Shown: positions 7,491 through 16,330, numbered from the stretch's first letter. The stretch is 38,827 bases of DNA from Endozoicomonas acroporae (GCF_002864045.1 NZ_PJPV01000054.1:1-38827); one strand, 5' to 3'. The notes: generated by a model not told the origin, from the sequence alone. Program-made: numbers and translations.

Positions 7491-8351
7491 CTATTTGTCC
7501 GGGGTTGTTTTGTCCGGAGTTGTTGTTCTGTCAATTTTGCCAGGTTCTTCCGCTGTCGTGTTTTTCATCAGCGGCTCAACAATACCCATAAAACATAAAG
7601 CGGCTATAACTCCCCCGGTAATCGGCCCCGCAACATATACGGTCAAAAAGCCATAATGCTTATCGGGAAACGCCGCGCTCTCCCAGCCGAACAGAGAGGC
7701 CAGCAGTCGGGGTGATAAATCTCTGGCCGGGTTGAGTCCTGCCTGGGTCAGTGGCGCAATAATCGAGATAATTGCGGTGACGGTTAAACCGATAAACAGG
7801 GGGGCAAGGGCCTGGTCCGGTCGGCCGGTGTTGCAGCCTTCAGTCAGGACGAGAATCATAAAGACCAGGGCAAAGGTGCCGGTACATTCGGCAAAAAATG
7901 CATTGACAGTGGACACGGAGGCAACCTGCCCGGCCATGGGGTTGGGATAATACTCGCCAAACATCATGGCACTGGCTATGGATGACTCGGTACCACGGAC
8001 AATGTTATGGGCCAGTTCATACTGCATGATCGAGCTCGAAAAGAGCAGGTACAGCAGGGCGGCTGCCACAAATGCACCGGCAAACTGGGCAACCAGATAG
8101 CAGGGCAGTAATGTCATGGACATCCGGCGACTGACTACCATGGCAATGCTCACAGCCGGATTAAGGTGAGCACAGGAGAGACGACGGGTAGCGTATATCG
8201 CCAGGGTAACTGCCAGCCCCCAGACCATGGCCACCTGAAAGAGTCCTGCATGGGCAGAAAATAGCACCGTCACGGCCACTGAGCCGCAGCCAAACAAGAC
8301 GAGGATAAACGTACCTATAAACTCTCCGGCAAAGCCCTTTAGATAATTCAT
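7491..8351 (-). CDS. Aquaporin/glycerol-facilitator family channel (MIP)
   Basis: This 286-residue protein has about six membrane helices and the two hallmark NPA loops: CAHLNPAVS (about 60-68) and AGLNPARDLSPR (about 207-218). The arginine after the second NPA belongs to the selectivity filter. It begins KGFAGEFIGTFILVLFGCGS, as in GlpF/AqpZ, and ends with a Thr/Lys-rich tail. Being upstream of arsM in the same direction suggests that it moves arsenite or methylated arsenicals, as AqpS does in some rhizobial ars operons. Its sequence alone would also fit a general glycerol facilitator. No arsR-like repressor is visible upstream. The 8352-8626 gap contains no gene I can support. Confidence 0.88.
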   Translation of the reverse strand: MNYLKGFAGEFIGTFILVLFGCGSVAVTVLFSAHAGLFQVAMVWGLAVTLAIYATRRLSCAHLNPAVSIAMVVSRRMSMTLLPCYLVAQFAGAFVAAALLYLLFSSSIMQYELAHNIVRGTESSIASAMMFGEYYPNPMAGQVASVSTVNAFFAECTGTFALVFMILVLTEGCNTGRPDQALAPLFIGLTVTAIISIIAPLTQAGLNPARDLSPRLLASLFGWESAAFPDKHYGFLTVYVAGPITGGVIAALCFMGIVEPLMKNTTAEEPGKIDRTTTPDKTTPDK

Positions 8352-8626
8352 GGGTGGAAGTTGATCATCCTCGTCTCTCTCGTTTGGTTACAGCAACTAA
8401 AAACTAGCTGTTTTTTTCTATACTGCAAACAAAATGCTCTGATGCTGATTTTATTCTGAGTGCCACTTCACCGAACTTTACGAAAGCCAGGGCAGGCAGG
8501 AAACAGAAAGAACCATGCGGAATCAGCGTCGGGTTCGCTCAGCAGGCAGTACAGGAACTGAAACTGCAGAAGATCAATATTAACAATTGAAGTACCGGAT
8601 AATCGCTTTAATGATCAGCTATCAGT

Positions 8627-9115
8627 CTAAGGACTGTAAGGTGGTGGCGATTCTATAGGAGTGTATGCTGGTGGCGGTCCTGGATAGTTGCGAAACATCG
8701 CCGGGTAATTGTCTGGTTCTACTGCACCGGGTGTTTCTGTCGGTTCAGGGGCATGGCTGATAACCCGGGATAACTGTACTGATGGGGGCTCGGTTGCTAT
8801 GTGCCGACGCTGAAGGCAACGATACACCTCCGCGGCACCCTTACCAACAGGAATACCAACAATACAACCTGCGCCCAAAGTGAAACAAAAAACAGCGAAG
8901 CTTGGGTGAATGATCATACCTGGCACAACAAAAGACAGGCATGCAGGTAGACCTGCAGACAGAGATACAGCTGTATATTTTGACATTGAAACCGTTCGTC
9001 CAAAAACTTGATGCTGACACAATATCTGTTCTGAATTATTCATTGGTTCATTGGCTGCCGCCCCCTGTAGCTGGAGCATTGGCATAGATGTATCTAATGG
9101 TCTTGTTGGTTGCAT
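8627..9115 (-). CDS. Small membrane protein with C-terminal PPxY motifs
   Basis: This 162-residue protein is not recognised. It has a hydrophilic N-terminus, two hydrophobic segments at roughly 48-68 and 70-90 (AVSLSAGLPACLSFVVPGM; FAVFCFTLGAGCIVGIPVG) and a proline-rich tail. The tail ends with two PPxY motifs, PPAY (148-151) and PPPY (157-160). PPxY is the ligand of WW domains. Viruses use it as a late-domain motif to recruit NEDD4-family ubiquitin ligases, and no bacterial partner is known to read it in this way. This suggests an effector that inserts in a host membrane with its tail exposed to host WW proteins. That is inference. The ATG at 9115 is preferred over an in-frame TTG at 9148. 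Neither has a strong ribosome-binding site. Confidence 0.6.
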   Translation of the reverse strand: MQPTRPLDTSMPMLQLQGAAANEPMNNSEQILCQHQVFGRTVSMSKYTAVSLSAGLPACLSFVVPGMIIHPSFAVFCFTLGAGCIVGIPVGKGAAEVYRCLQRRHIATEPPSVQLSRVISHAPEPTETPGAVEPDNYPAMFRNYPGPPPAYTPIESPPPYSP

Positions 9116-9305
9116 GAAATTAACCTGAATAGCTTGTGTCCTTATCAATCTGACTATGAATACAGAAAAAAGTTCTTTATTCTCAGGTTCCTCTCCTTCG
9201 AAAAGTTCCCGCGTAAACCACAGAATGATTCATGTGGTAACAGAACAGCGGTAAACTGACGAAATATCAATCATTTTAGTTGTATGGCCCTTAATGAGAC
9301 ATTCC

Positions 9306-10520
9306 ATGACCTTTGCCAGCCTCGGGCTTTCCCTGCCGATCCTGCAAGCCATTACCGAACAGGGCTATAAACAGCCTTCTCCTATTCAGGCAGAAGCCAT
9401 ACCGGCGGTTCTGGCAGGACAGGATGTTATGGCGGCGGCTCAGACAGGCACAGGTAAAACAGCCGGTTTTACGCTGCCGATACTGGAGCTGCTCAGTCGC
9501 GGCGAGCGGGCAAGGCCCAACCAGGTTCGTGCGCTGGTTCTGACGCCGACTCGTGAGCTGGCAGCCCAGGTGGCAGAGAGCGTTGCCACCTACGGTCGGC
9601 ATTTGCCAATACGTTCTTCAGTGGTTTTTGGCGGGGTCAAAATCAACCCGCAAATGATGAATCTGAGACGTGGTGCAGATATCCTTGTGGCCACACCCGG
9701 GCGACTTCTGGATCTTTACAACCAGAATGCGGTGAAGTTCAAACATCTGGAAGTACTGGTTCTGGATGAAGCAGACCGGATGCTGGATATGGGGTTTATT
9801 CACGATATTCGTCGTATTCTGGCGCTGTTGCCCCAGCAAAGACAGAACCTGATGTTTTCGGCAACGTTTTCCGATGAAATACGACAGCTGGCAAAAACCA
9901 TTGTGCACCATCCGGTAGAGATTGACGTTTCTCCCCGCAATACAACGGCCAGAACGGTCAGGCAGAGTGTGTATCCGGTGGATAAAAGTAAAAAACCGGC
10001 ACTGCTGACCCGGTTGATTAAAGAGCATAACTGGCAACAGGTGCTGGTTTTTACCCGGACCAAGCACGGGGCCAACCGCTTAACCCGTCATCTGGAAAGT
10101 AAAGGAATTCTGGCGGCGGCGATTCATGGCAATAAGAGCCAGGGAGCCCGTACCAGGGCCCTTGCTGATTTCAAAAATAATGACATTACGGCCCTGGTGG
10201 CAACGGATATCGCTGCCCGTGGGCTGGATATTGACCAGTTGCCGCAGGTGGTGAACTTCGACCTGCCCAATGTGCCGGAGGATTATGTGCATCGTATCGG
10301 GCGAACAGGGCGTGCGGGGGCGGATGGTCATGCGGTCTCGCTGGTCTGTGCAGATGAGAGCAAGCAGCTTCGGGATATTGAACGGTTGATCAATCAGCAG
10401 TTACCCAGGGAGATGATCTCCGAGTTTGAGCCGGTTAATGAGGTGCCGGTGACTCAGTTGTCCGGTAAGCCACCGAAACCTGAAAAGCCTAAAAAGTCCA
10501 GGACTTCTCACAGGCATTAA
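9306..10520 (+). CDS. rhlE: DEAD-box ATP-dependent RNA helicase RhlE
   Basis: This 404-residue helicase has all core motifs: Q motif (GYKQPSPIQ), I (AAQTGTGKT), Ia (PTRELAAQV), Ib (TPGRLLD), II (DEAD in [13 protein letters not shown]), III (SAT), IV (VFTRTK), V ([10 protein letters not shown]) and VI ([10 protein letters not shown]). A short basic tail ([17 protein letters not shown]) ends the protein, as is usual for RhlE, which remodels RNA in ribosome assembly and mRNA decay. The ATG at 9306 gives MTFASLGLS, matching known RhlE starts. An in-frame ATG at 9294 would add four residues. The 3' end overlaps the oppositely directed NYN fragment by 4 bases. Confidence 0.95.
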   Translation: MTFASLGLSLPILQAITEQGYKQPSPIQAEAIPAVLAGQDVMAAAQTGTGKTAGFTLPILELLSRGERARPNQVRALVLTPTRELAAQVAESVATYGRHLPIRSSVVFGGVKINPQMMNLRRGADILVATPGRLLDLYNQNAVKFKHLEVLVLDEADRMLDMGFIHDIRRILALLPQQRQNLMFSATFSDEIRQLAKTIVHHPVEIDVSPRNTTARTVRQSVYPVDKSKKPALLTRLIKEHNWQQVLVFTRTKHGANRLTRHLESKGILAAAIHGNKSQGARTRALADFKNNDITALVATDIAARGLDIDQLPQVVNFDLPNVPEDYVHRIGRTGRAGADGHAVSLVCADESKQLRDIERLINQQLPREMISEFEPVNEVPVTQLSGKPPKPEKPKKSRTSHRH

Positions 10521-10975
10521 TGACCACCATTCTGGATATGGTTACCACGTCGCTTATCACGGACACTCATCTGATTATTATCCATAACCTGAGTTTCAAA
10601 CAGGTCGACAGCCCTGATCAGATCGCCCAGTTTTTTATAACCGTAATTTCGTGGGTCAAAGGAAGCCTGGTTAGCGATGACCGCACCGATTCTTCCAAGG
10701 TACGCCCAGCCATCATCGTCCTGCTCTGTATCTATGGCATTGCGGATCAGGTTCATCAGTTTGGTATCGGCTTTCAATTCATGGCCGCTTTTTTTATCGT
10801 TTGCAGCGACTTTTTCCGGATCATCACCGGGCTCATCCAGGTAGAGAAAGCGGGAGCAGGCATTCACGAAAGGGGATGGGGCTTTTCGTTCACCAAAGCC
10901 GTACACCACTTTACCTGCTGAGAGCAGTCGCATGATCAGTGGCGTAAAGTCACTGTCAGAAGAGACAATGCAAAT
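10517..10975 (-). pseudogene. NYN-domain/LOTUS (OST-HTH) protein, N-terminal half missing
   Basis: The frame holds the C-terminal half of a NYN ribonuclease domain (CIVSSDSDFTPLIMRL, then GKVVYGFGERKAPSPFVNAC) and a LOTUS domain (DDDGWAYLGRIGAVIANQA, then FDPRNYGYKKLGDLIRA). Complete relatives have about 90 more residues with the first catalytic aspartates, starting near an IAVFID-type strand. Here the match ends at about 10975, where an 8-base perfect palindrome (10970-10989) sits, and the upstream frame soon meets a stop. The internal ATG at 10933 could give a 138-residue product lacking the nuclease core. I treat it as a 5'-truncated gene. Confidence 0.75.
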
Positions 10976-10989
10976 TTGATAAAATTTGC
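10970..10989. repeat. Perfect inverted repeat at the NYN gene break
   Basis: GCAAATTT, a GATA loop and AAATTTGC form an 8-bp perfect stem. It lies where similarity to NYN proteins ends, so it may mark the deletion or insertion breakpoint. Confidence 0.5.
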
Positions 10990-11099
10990 AAAAATGCGCC
11001 GCTGTAATGATGATGAAAGGTGTTGTTACCAGTGCAGAAGAGCGCTAACTCACACCTTTATTTCTTGCGCGGTGTGGGAGGCAGGCAGGGACGACTCTG

Positions 11100-13349
11100 T
11101 TAACTGACCCGTTGACGAACTGCTGGCAGTAGGCTCTCAGGGGTGTTTGCTATACAGGCGCGCCATTCCGTTAAGGTTTTTACAAGACGTTGGTAGAGTT
11201 CTTGCTGTTTTTCAGTTTTTAAATGTGCGCTGAAGTCTTCAAGTGAAGACAGCACTGTAGCTGTTTTTGCCAGTGCTTCCTGAATCATTTTTAGTTGATT
11301 TTCATCGCTGTTGATGTCTTCTGTTGTGTGATGGCTTGATTTAAGCAGATCTTGCTGTCTGTTTTCAAAAGCATTGATGATTTGTGGGAAACAGTGTTGA
11401 ACTTTCCGGACTTTTTGTATGACCGGATTTAGCGTTTCTCTGGCAACATCCGGACACCAGACATATGAATTATGCCGGTAAAAACGTATGATCGTTTTAA
11501 TGTCTTTAATTAATTCCGGTACTTTCTCTTGTAATTTTATGGTGGCTTCCGGATTGGTGTTACCTTCTATTGCCAAGAATTTTGTCAAAAAAGGCATAGG
11601 AAACGTCAAGACTGTGGATAAGGGTTGCCAGTTAGGGGCATATCCAAAGTCTTCAGAATGACCTCGGAGTTTTTCAGGCTCCATTATAGCTTTCAATGAT
11701 AGTTCTTTGGATTTTTCTATCATGTTAATGAAGGCATTTTGAGCTTCAGAGAAATCTGGCGTTCTTTCAGCAGCGCTCATGTGGGTGGGTGGTTTATCTG
11801 TATATGGTGGTTTATTGGGCTTCGGGATGTCGGCTTTGCCAAGTCTGTTATTCTTTCTATCTATTACAGGTTTGATTGGTTCTGATTTTTTACTTGTGTC
11901 AAACCTGTAGAGTGATTTGTTTATTCCAAAGTGTTGGCGGCACGCGTCATATAGTCGGCTGAGTTCGTCCTGGGCAGCTATTACTTCTGCGCGATCTCTG
12001 TGATAACTGCCTTCAACGCTCTCTTCGAGAGGGGCAGACGTTGGATCCGGAATTAATTCTTTCTCTCTCTGCTCAAGTACTGATTTGATGATTTTTTCAA
12101 ATGCCGGAATGCCTGTTTCTTTTAATAAGTTTTCCTTATCCATTCTGGTAAATTTATTGGCTGTAGAGGACGATGAACATGTACTTTTTTTCTTTTTCTT
12201 ACTCTTTTTGGGCGAAATGACCAGTTGATCATTATCAGCAGATTCCTGATATTTTGGCTGAGGCCTGCGTTTTCTTACTGGACGTGCTGTGGTTTGGTGG
12301 ATAGGCTTGTTGTCTTCTTCTTTAACAACATTGCAGGTAGAGGTATTAGGGCTGTCTTCGACAATTCGATTTAACGTTTGCCCGGCAGCTTCACCGGTTT
12401 CTGATGGCTGCATGCTTTCCTGCTCTTCAGTGCAAGGGCTTTGATTATCCCAGAAATAAAGCTTGAAGTCAGGATTGGTCTCTGCTTGTCTGTTGGCTAC
12501 TGTATCTGCATAATCAAAACGTGCAACGATGGCATCAATATGAAATCTGGTTAAACCCGGTGGTGAGCAGGGGGTACCAATAGATGGATTGTGTAAGGCT
12601 GCTTTTAATTTTCGAAGTTTGCACATAAAACGGAAAAGTCCGGGATCTATCTTACTGACAATAAGGTCGGTCAGTTTAGTTCTTTTGGTATTTTTGGATG
12701 AATGTCGGAAGTTCCAGTAACCCAGCATTGCTTTTGATGCTGGAATGTCAGGGTCTATTTCAGTTTTTTTCGTCCATTCAGGGCAGAAATCACCTGAACG
12801 ATGCTGTGCATTACAGTTTTTATCATCTTGATCAAAAAAGGTTATGTCTTCAGGGGCAGGCAGCCAGTTTCCGGTGTCATAATATTCTTCCAGATGATTA
12901 ATTTCTCTTCCGATATCACTGAGTAAATTTAATTTACCATCTGTCAATAACAGATTTATTTTTTCCTCTACCTTTGTTTTGTGTTTATCAGAAAAGCCAG
13001 TTTCAGTCATAATAAGATCTATTTTTTTCAATAAGATGATTAGTCTGTTATAAAAAATTCCATGACCATTAAGTATCTCTGTGAGATTGTTATTGAGGGT
13101 GCAATACCTTTGAATTGTGTTTAATTCGACTTTAAGGGCTTCTGGTAAGTCAGTTAAAAACGCCTCTACGGAAAACTTACTGGTACTTTGGGTATTTTCT
13201 ATAGTGTTGAACGAAGTGATACGTTTTCTAACATGCTGTTGTTCAGCGGTTGGTAAAAATTTTTTTTCTTCTTTTTTTATCTCGAATAGACTTTTTTCAG
13301 CGGTTGCTTGTTTTGTTGCAGTCGAGTTTGGTAGTGCTGGAATGGTCAT
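11100..13349 (-). CDS. Large hydrophilic protein with nuclear-localisation-like clusters (putative effector)
   Basis: This 749-residue protein has no domain I recognise. It is lysine- and glutamate-rich, mainly helical in appearance, without signal peptide or membrane segment. Two helical regions (about 60-330 and 400-740) flank a low-complexity linker at 300-400. The linker contains two strongly basic clusters, ARPVRKRRPQPK (about 355-366) and SPKKSKKKKKS (379-389), which fit classical mono- or bipartite nuclear localisation signals, followed by CSSSS. The C-terminal part is rich in heptad-like leucines and glutamines. The DNA is more AT-rich than the flanking housekeeping genes, which suggests different ancestry. 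No Shine-Dalgarno sequence is obvious. A nucleus-targeted effector is inferred from the motifs and the neighbourhood. Confidence 0.6.
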   Translation of the reverse strand: MTIPALPNSTATKQATAEKSLFEIKKEEKKFLPTAEQQHVRKRITSFNTIENTQSTSKFSVEAFLTDLPEALKVELNTIQRYCTLNNNLTEILNGHGIFYNRLIILLKKIDLIMTETGFSDKHKTKVEEKINLLLTDGKLNLLSDIGREINHLEEYYDTGNWLPAPEDITFFDQDDKNCNAQHRSGDFCPEWTKKTEIDPDIPASKAMLGYWNFRHSSKNTKRTKLTDLIVSKIDPGLFRFMCKLRKLKAALHNPSIGTPCSPPGLTRFHIDAIVARFDYADTVANRQAETNPDFKLYFWDNQSPCTEEQESMQPSETGEAAGQTLNRIVEDSPNTSTCNVVKEEDNKPIHQTTARPVRKRRPQPKYQESADNDQLVISPKKSKKKKKSTCSSSSTANKFTRMDKENLLKETGIPAFEKIIKSVLEQREKELIPDPTSAPLEESVEGSYHRDRAEVIAAQDELSRLYDACRQHFGINKSLYRFDTSKKSEPIKPVIDRKNNRLGKADIPKPNKPPYTDKPPTHMSAAERTPDFSEAQNAFINMIEKSKELSLKAIMEPEKLRGHSEDFGYAPNWQPLSTVLTFPMPFLTKFLAIEGNTNPEATIKLQEKVPELIKDIKTIIRFYRHNSYVWCPDVARETLNPVIQKVRKVQHCFPQIINAFENRQQDLLKSSHHTTEDINSDENQLKMIQEALAKTATVLSSLEDFSAHLKTEKQQELYQRLVKTLTEWRACIANTPESLLPAVRQRVS

Positions 13350-13513
13350 GATTTAATTAAGTGTTTTCCGGTTTTTTTATATGGGTTTTATAGGGGTTAG
13401 ATGCTCTTACTATTAAATAGTTCCATGGTTCTATAAATTTTGCGGAAAGTTATACATCTAAAGATGATAGCTACATGCTGTCTGGTTTCAGTATGCAGCT
13501 ACGAATAGATGGC

Positions 13514-14092
13514 CTAAGCAAACTTTTCCGGGTTCTTACCCGTTATAGGTTGATAAAATTCCTGAATTTTTTTCAGGTCTGATGCATAGTCCCCTGTAGT
13601 AAAGAACATAGGGCCAAAACCGCCAACCTTCTTTTTATAATCCAGGAAGCTCAGCGCAATGGGGACTTCAGCACCGTGAGCGACGTGGTAAAAACCACTT
13701 TTCCATTGACGAACCTTGTTGCGTGTGCCTTCAGGAGGAATGGCAACGGCCAGGTCCGTGGCGTTGTGGAAGGTGTCGACCATTTGCTGAACCAGACCAT
13801 TGGCTTTGCTGCGGTCAACCGGAATTCCCCCAAGCCATGTCATGATGCCGCCAAAGGGCCCCTTGAACAGAGAGTTTTTCCCCATCCAGTAGATATTAAT
13901 GCGAAAGCAGAAGGCACAGGCAATGATCAGAATAAAGTCCCAGTTACTGGTATGGGGTGCCGCGATAATAACGTACTTCCGGGCATTGGGGCGTTGGCCT
14001 TCCAGCTTCCAGCCGAATAGCTTCAGACCAAGGTGGGATAAGAAGCGAAAACAGCTGTTAACGATAGGCGTATCAAAAATCGTATGACGCAT
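13514..14092 (-). CDS. Lysophospholipid acyltransferase family protein (PlsC-like)
   Basis: This 192-residue protein has the acyltransferase motif I as HTSNWDF (H47 and D52, the HX4D catalytic pair), motif II around GKNSLFKGPFGGIMTWLGGIPVDR and motif III as IPPEGTR. Short soluble or peripherally bound members of this family acylate lysophospholipids or related lipids. The exact acceptor is unknown because the protein is shorter than PlsC (about 245) and lacks its N-terminal membrane helix. Residues 17-40 are only moderately hydrophobic. It is a single gene. The dapD terminator lies just upstream. Confidence 0.85.
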   Translation of the reverse strand: MRHTIFDTPIVNSCFRFLSHLGLKLFGWKLEGQRPNARKYVIIAAPHTSNWDFILIIACAFCFRINIYWMGKNSLFKGPFGGIMTWLGGIPVDRSKANGLVQQMVDTFHNATDLAVAIPPEGTRNKVRQWKSGFYHVAHGAEVPIALSFLDYKKKVGGFGPMFFTTGDYASDLKKIQEFYQPITGKNPEKFA

Positions 14093-14112
14093 TATTATTA
14101 TTTAAACCTGAT

Positions 14113-14149
14113 CTTAAAAATAGCCCCAGTATTATGCACCGGGGCTATA
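14113..14149 (-). terminator. Rho-independent terminator of dapD
   Basis: ATAGCCCC (14120-14127) pairs perfectly with GGGGCTAT (14141-14148). On the minus strand the stem is followed by TTTTTAAG. It lies about 55 bases after the dapD stop and insulates the acyltransferase gene. Confidence 0.8.
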
Positions 14150-14204
14150 AGTATGCGCTACCCTTTCTTCAGCGCGCTTTTTTCAATACACAATCATTGC
14201 GGGC

Positions 14205-15242
14205 TTAATTGTGGGAGTGCAGTTCATCATTCAGCTCAATGGCTGATTTGTTGGTGAGGCATTCCAGGGCTCCGGTCAGGGAGTTTCTGCGGAACAGCAG
14301 ATCGGACTTGCCTGAGAGGTCTCCTGCTTTCACGACTTCAACGACCTTTTTCTGATCATCAAGCACCTGAACCTTGCTGGCTGCCGTCAGGTAAAGGCCG
14401 GCTTCGATAATGCAGCGGTCACCCAGAGGAATGCCCAGGCCGGCATTGGCACCGATCAGGCAGTTTTCACCGACACTGATCACAATATTATTGCCGCCGG
14501 ACAGGGTACCCATGGTGCTGCAGCCACCCCCAAGATCAGAGCCCTCACCCACCATGACACCGGCAGAAACACGACCTTCAATCATGCTCTTGCCTTCGGT
14601 ACCGGCGTTGAAGTTGATAAAGCCTTCATGCATTACGGTGGTGCCTTCACCCACATAAGCACCCAGACGAACCCGGGCAGTGTGGGCAATACGGACACCG
14701 GCAGGGACAACGTAGTCGGTCATTTTCGGGAATTTATCCACGGAGTTGACACTCAGAACCCGGCCTTCTGCCCGGGCCGCCAGCTGACGGGCTGGCAGTT
14801 CTTCCAGGTCAATTGCGCCTTCACTGGTCCAGGCAACATTTGGCAGCAGTGGGAAAATGCCCTGAAGGTCGGTGCCATGTGGCTTGACCAGACGATGTGA
14901 CAGCAGGTGCAGCTTGAGATAAGCCTCGGGGGTGCTGGTGGGTGCTTCATCGGTAGCCAGAATAGTGATCACACGGGGTTGCACACTTTCTTCCAGGCTG
15001 CGGGTGATGGCAGCCAGTTCAGCTTGTTCGATATCGACAAACAGGTCTTCCAGTGCGTGCAGGGTTTTGCTGTCAAGCTCAATAAACGTATTGCCACCCT
15101 GGTAACCAACCAGTTTGGCAATACTTTCCAGCAGCTCAGGTGCTGGATTGAGAATAGGTTTTGGGTAGAATACTTCCAGCCACTGGTCGTTCCGGTTTTT
15201 GCTGCCGACACCAATGGCCAGACTGAAATGCGGTTTGCTCAT
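14205..15242 (-). CDS. dapD: 2,3,4,5-tetrahydropyridine-2,6-dicarboxylate N-succinyltransferase
   Basis: This 345-residue enzyme transfers succinyl from succinyl-CoA in the succinylase branch of diaminopimelate/lysine synthesis, supplying peptidoglycan and protein. It is the longer DapD type seen in Pseudomonas and its relatives. An N-terminal domain begins SKPHFSLAIGVGSKNRNDQWLEVFYPKP. It is followed by a left-handed beta-helix with hexapeptide turns (VRLGAYVGEGTTVMHEGFIN; GRVSAGVMVGEGSDLGGG; NCLIGANAGLGIPLGD). Two ATGs lie 6 bases apart. The second (15242) is chosen because GAAGGA then stands 6 bases upstream, whereas it would touch the first. yffB follows the same direction 30 bases upstream, a pairing also seen in Pseudomonas. 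Confidence 0.95.
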   Translation of the reverse strand: MSKPHFSLAIGVGSKNRNDQWLEVFYPKPILNPAPELLESIAKLVGYQGGNTFIELDSKTLHALEDLFVDIEQAELAAITRSLEESVQPRVITILATDEAPTSTPEAYLKLHLLSHRLVKPHGTDLQGIFPLLPNVAWTSEGAIDLEELPARQLAARAEGRVLSVNSVDKFPKMTDYVVPAGVRIAHTARVRLGAYVGEGTTVMHEGFINFNAGTEGKSMIEGRVSAGVMVGEGSDLGGGCSTMGTLSGGNNIVISVGENCLIGANAGLGIPLGDRCIIEAGLYLTAASKVQVLDDQKKVVEVVKAGDLSGKSDLLFRRNSLTGALECLTNKSAIELNDELHSHN

Positions 15243-15272
15243 TCTCATTCCTTCAATTAATCAGAACGTCTG

Positions 15273-15629
15273 TTATGCCAGCAAGTTGCGGTATTGTTCT
15301 TCGGAAAAGCCCAGCAACTTCTGGCTGCCCGTATCCAGTAACGGGCGCTTGATCATGGCGGGTTGCTCCAGCATCAGGGTGATTGCCCGCTCTGCATTAA
15401 TGGCTGCTTTTTCTTCTTCCGGAAGCTGCCGCCAGGTGGTTCCCCGGCGGTTTAACAGGGCCTCCCAGCCCAGTTCACTGGCCCACTGTTCGAGCATGTC
15501 TTTCAACAGGCCGTCTTTCCTGTAGTCATGAAAGTGATATTCAATACCAGCACCTTCCAGCCAGCGGCGTGCTTTCTTTATGGTGTCGCAGTTTGATATG
15601 CCGTATAGACAGTAGTGTACATTCGACAA
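15273..15629 (-). CDS. yffB: Spx/ArsC-family thioredoxin-fold protein YffB
   Basis: This 118-residue protein follows E. coli YffB closely in pattern: [53 protein letters not shown] and LGFSEEQY. It keeps the single N-terminal cysteine (C14) of the family, not the full cysteine set of true arsenate reductases. YffB is often listed as an arsenate-reductase-like protein and binds glutathione. Its physiological substrate is not settled. It is probably co-transcribed with dapD. Confidence 0.9.
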   Translation of the reverse strand: MSNVHYCLYGISNCDTIKKARRWLEGAGIEYHFHDYRKDGLLKDMLEQWASELGWEALLNRRGTTWRQLPEEEKAAINAERAITLMLEQPAMIKRPLLDTGSQKLLGFSEEQYRNLLA

Positions 15630-15707
15630 AGCATTATACCCTTTGTTAAGTGCTCTTAAAGTGGAATTAAATATGGCGGGCTGAATAGAAAGACGCAGGT
15701 CAGCCTC

Positions 15708-16070
15708 CTAGTGCGGCGAACCCTCATTATCCAGGCGGCTCAGTTTTTCCCGGACCGCGTCACAGATAAAGGCATTGACGGATTTGCCGCGATGGCTGTT
15801 GACCAGTAATCCAATCTTGCGGTGGAGCTCTGCGCCCAGACGAACATTCAGCACTCCCTTGAACGGCTTGTCCGGCTCTTTACCCAGGGCGGCGCAATCG
15901 TCCAGGTAGTCATCCACCGAACGTCTGAATTCCTGCTCAAGGGTTGTCAGCGTGTCCGCCTCATAGGTCACCAGGTCGCCGATAAACGCCAGTTTGCCAT
16001 ACAGCGTGCCGTCTTCAATCTGCGGTTCAATGGTGCCCTGATACCCCTTGTAGTTAAAATACTGAGTCAT
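15708..16070 (-). CDS. hicB: HicB-family antitoxin
   Basis: This 120-residue protein has the partial RNase-H-like HicB fold (YKGYQGTIEPQIEDGTLYGKLAFIGDLVTYEADTL, then EFRRSVDDYLDDCAALGKEPDKPFKG) and a C-terminal ribbon-helix-helix part (LNVRLGAELHRKIGLLVNSHRG, then SVNAFICDAVREKLSRL). The latter binds the operator. It overlaps the toxin gene by the 4-base ATGA, so translation is coupled. HicB masks HicA and represses the operon. Confidence 0.92.
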   Translation of the reverse strand: MTQYFNYKGYQGTIEPQIEDGTLYGKLAFIGDLVTYEADTLTTLEQEFRRSVDDYLDDCAALGKEPDKPFKGVLNVRLGAELHRKIGLLVNSHRGKSVNAFICDAVREKLSRLDNEGSPH

Positions 16071-16315
16071 GAAAAGTAATCCTGCTGGTTCAATGCTTCA
16101 ATCAGGTCTTTCAACGCGCCTCCTTTGAGATGGTTTTCCGGGTGAGGCCGGTGAAAGCGAAGCATGTGTTTATTGGATTTATGGTAAAAGCGTACCCGCG
16201 AACCTGACATCTCTTCTTTTTGGTAACCCAGTGCCGTGAGAAGCCTGACCACATCTTTCCAGGGAAAGGTGTTTGGGTTGCCTTTCAATTTTTCCAATAG
16301 CTTGTGGTGCTGCAA
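16067..16315 (-). CDS. hicA: HicA-family mRNA interferase toxin
   Basis: This 82-residue protein has the dsRBD-like HicA fold: WKDVVRLLTALGYQKEEMSGSRVRFYH, then the catalytic-histidine region MLRFHRPHPENHLKGGALKDLIEAL. GSRVRFYH and HRPHP are the family signatures. The start is TTG at 16315, supported by AGGAGG with a 9-base spacer and because no ATG or GTG is available near the conserved N-terminus. HicA cleaves mRNA when free of HicB. A weak start codon would keep toxin levels low. Confidence 0.9.
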   Translation of the reverse strand: MQHHKLLEKLKGNPNTFPWKDVVRLLTALGYQKEEMSGSRVRFYHKSNKHMLRFHRPHPENHLKGGALKDLIEALNQQDYFS

Positions 16316-16324
16316 CGCTAGCGA

Positions 16325-16330
16325 CCTCCT
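16325..16330 (-). promoter_or_regulatory. Strong ribosome-binding site that sets the hicA TTG start
   Basis: AGGAGG on the minus strand lies 9 bases from the TTG codon at 16315-16313. It is the only good ribosome-binding site in this leader and decides the non-ATG start. Confidence 0.75.

Noticed and set aside
15273..15629. Arsenate reductase arsC as part of an arsenic operon
   Set aside because: The sequence follows YffB next to dapD, lacks the cysteine set of ArsC and is 7 kb from arsM, so it is not assigned to arsenic resistance.
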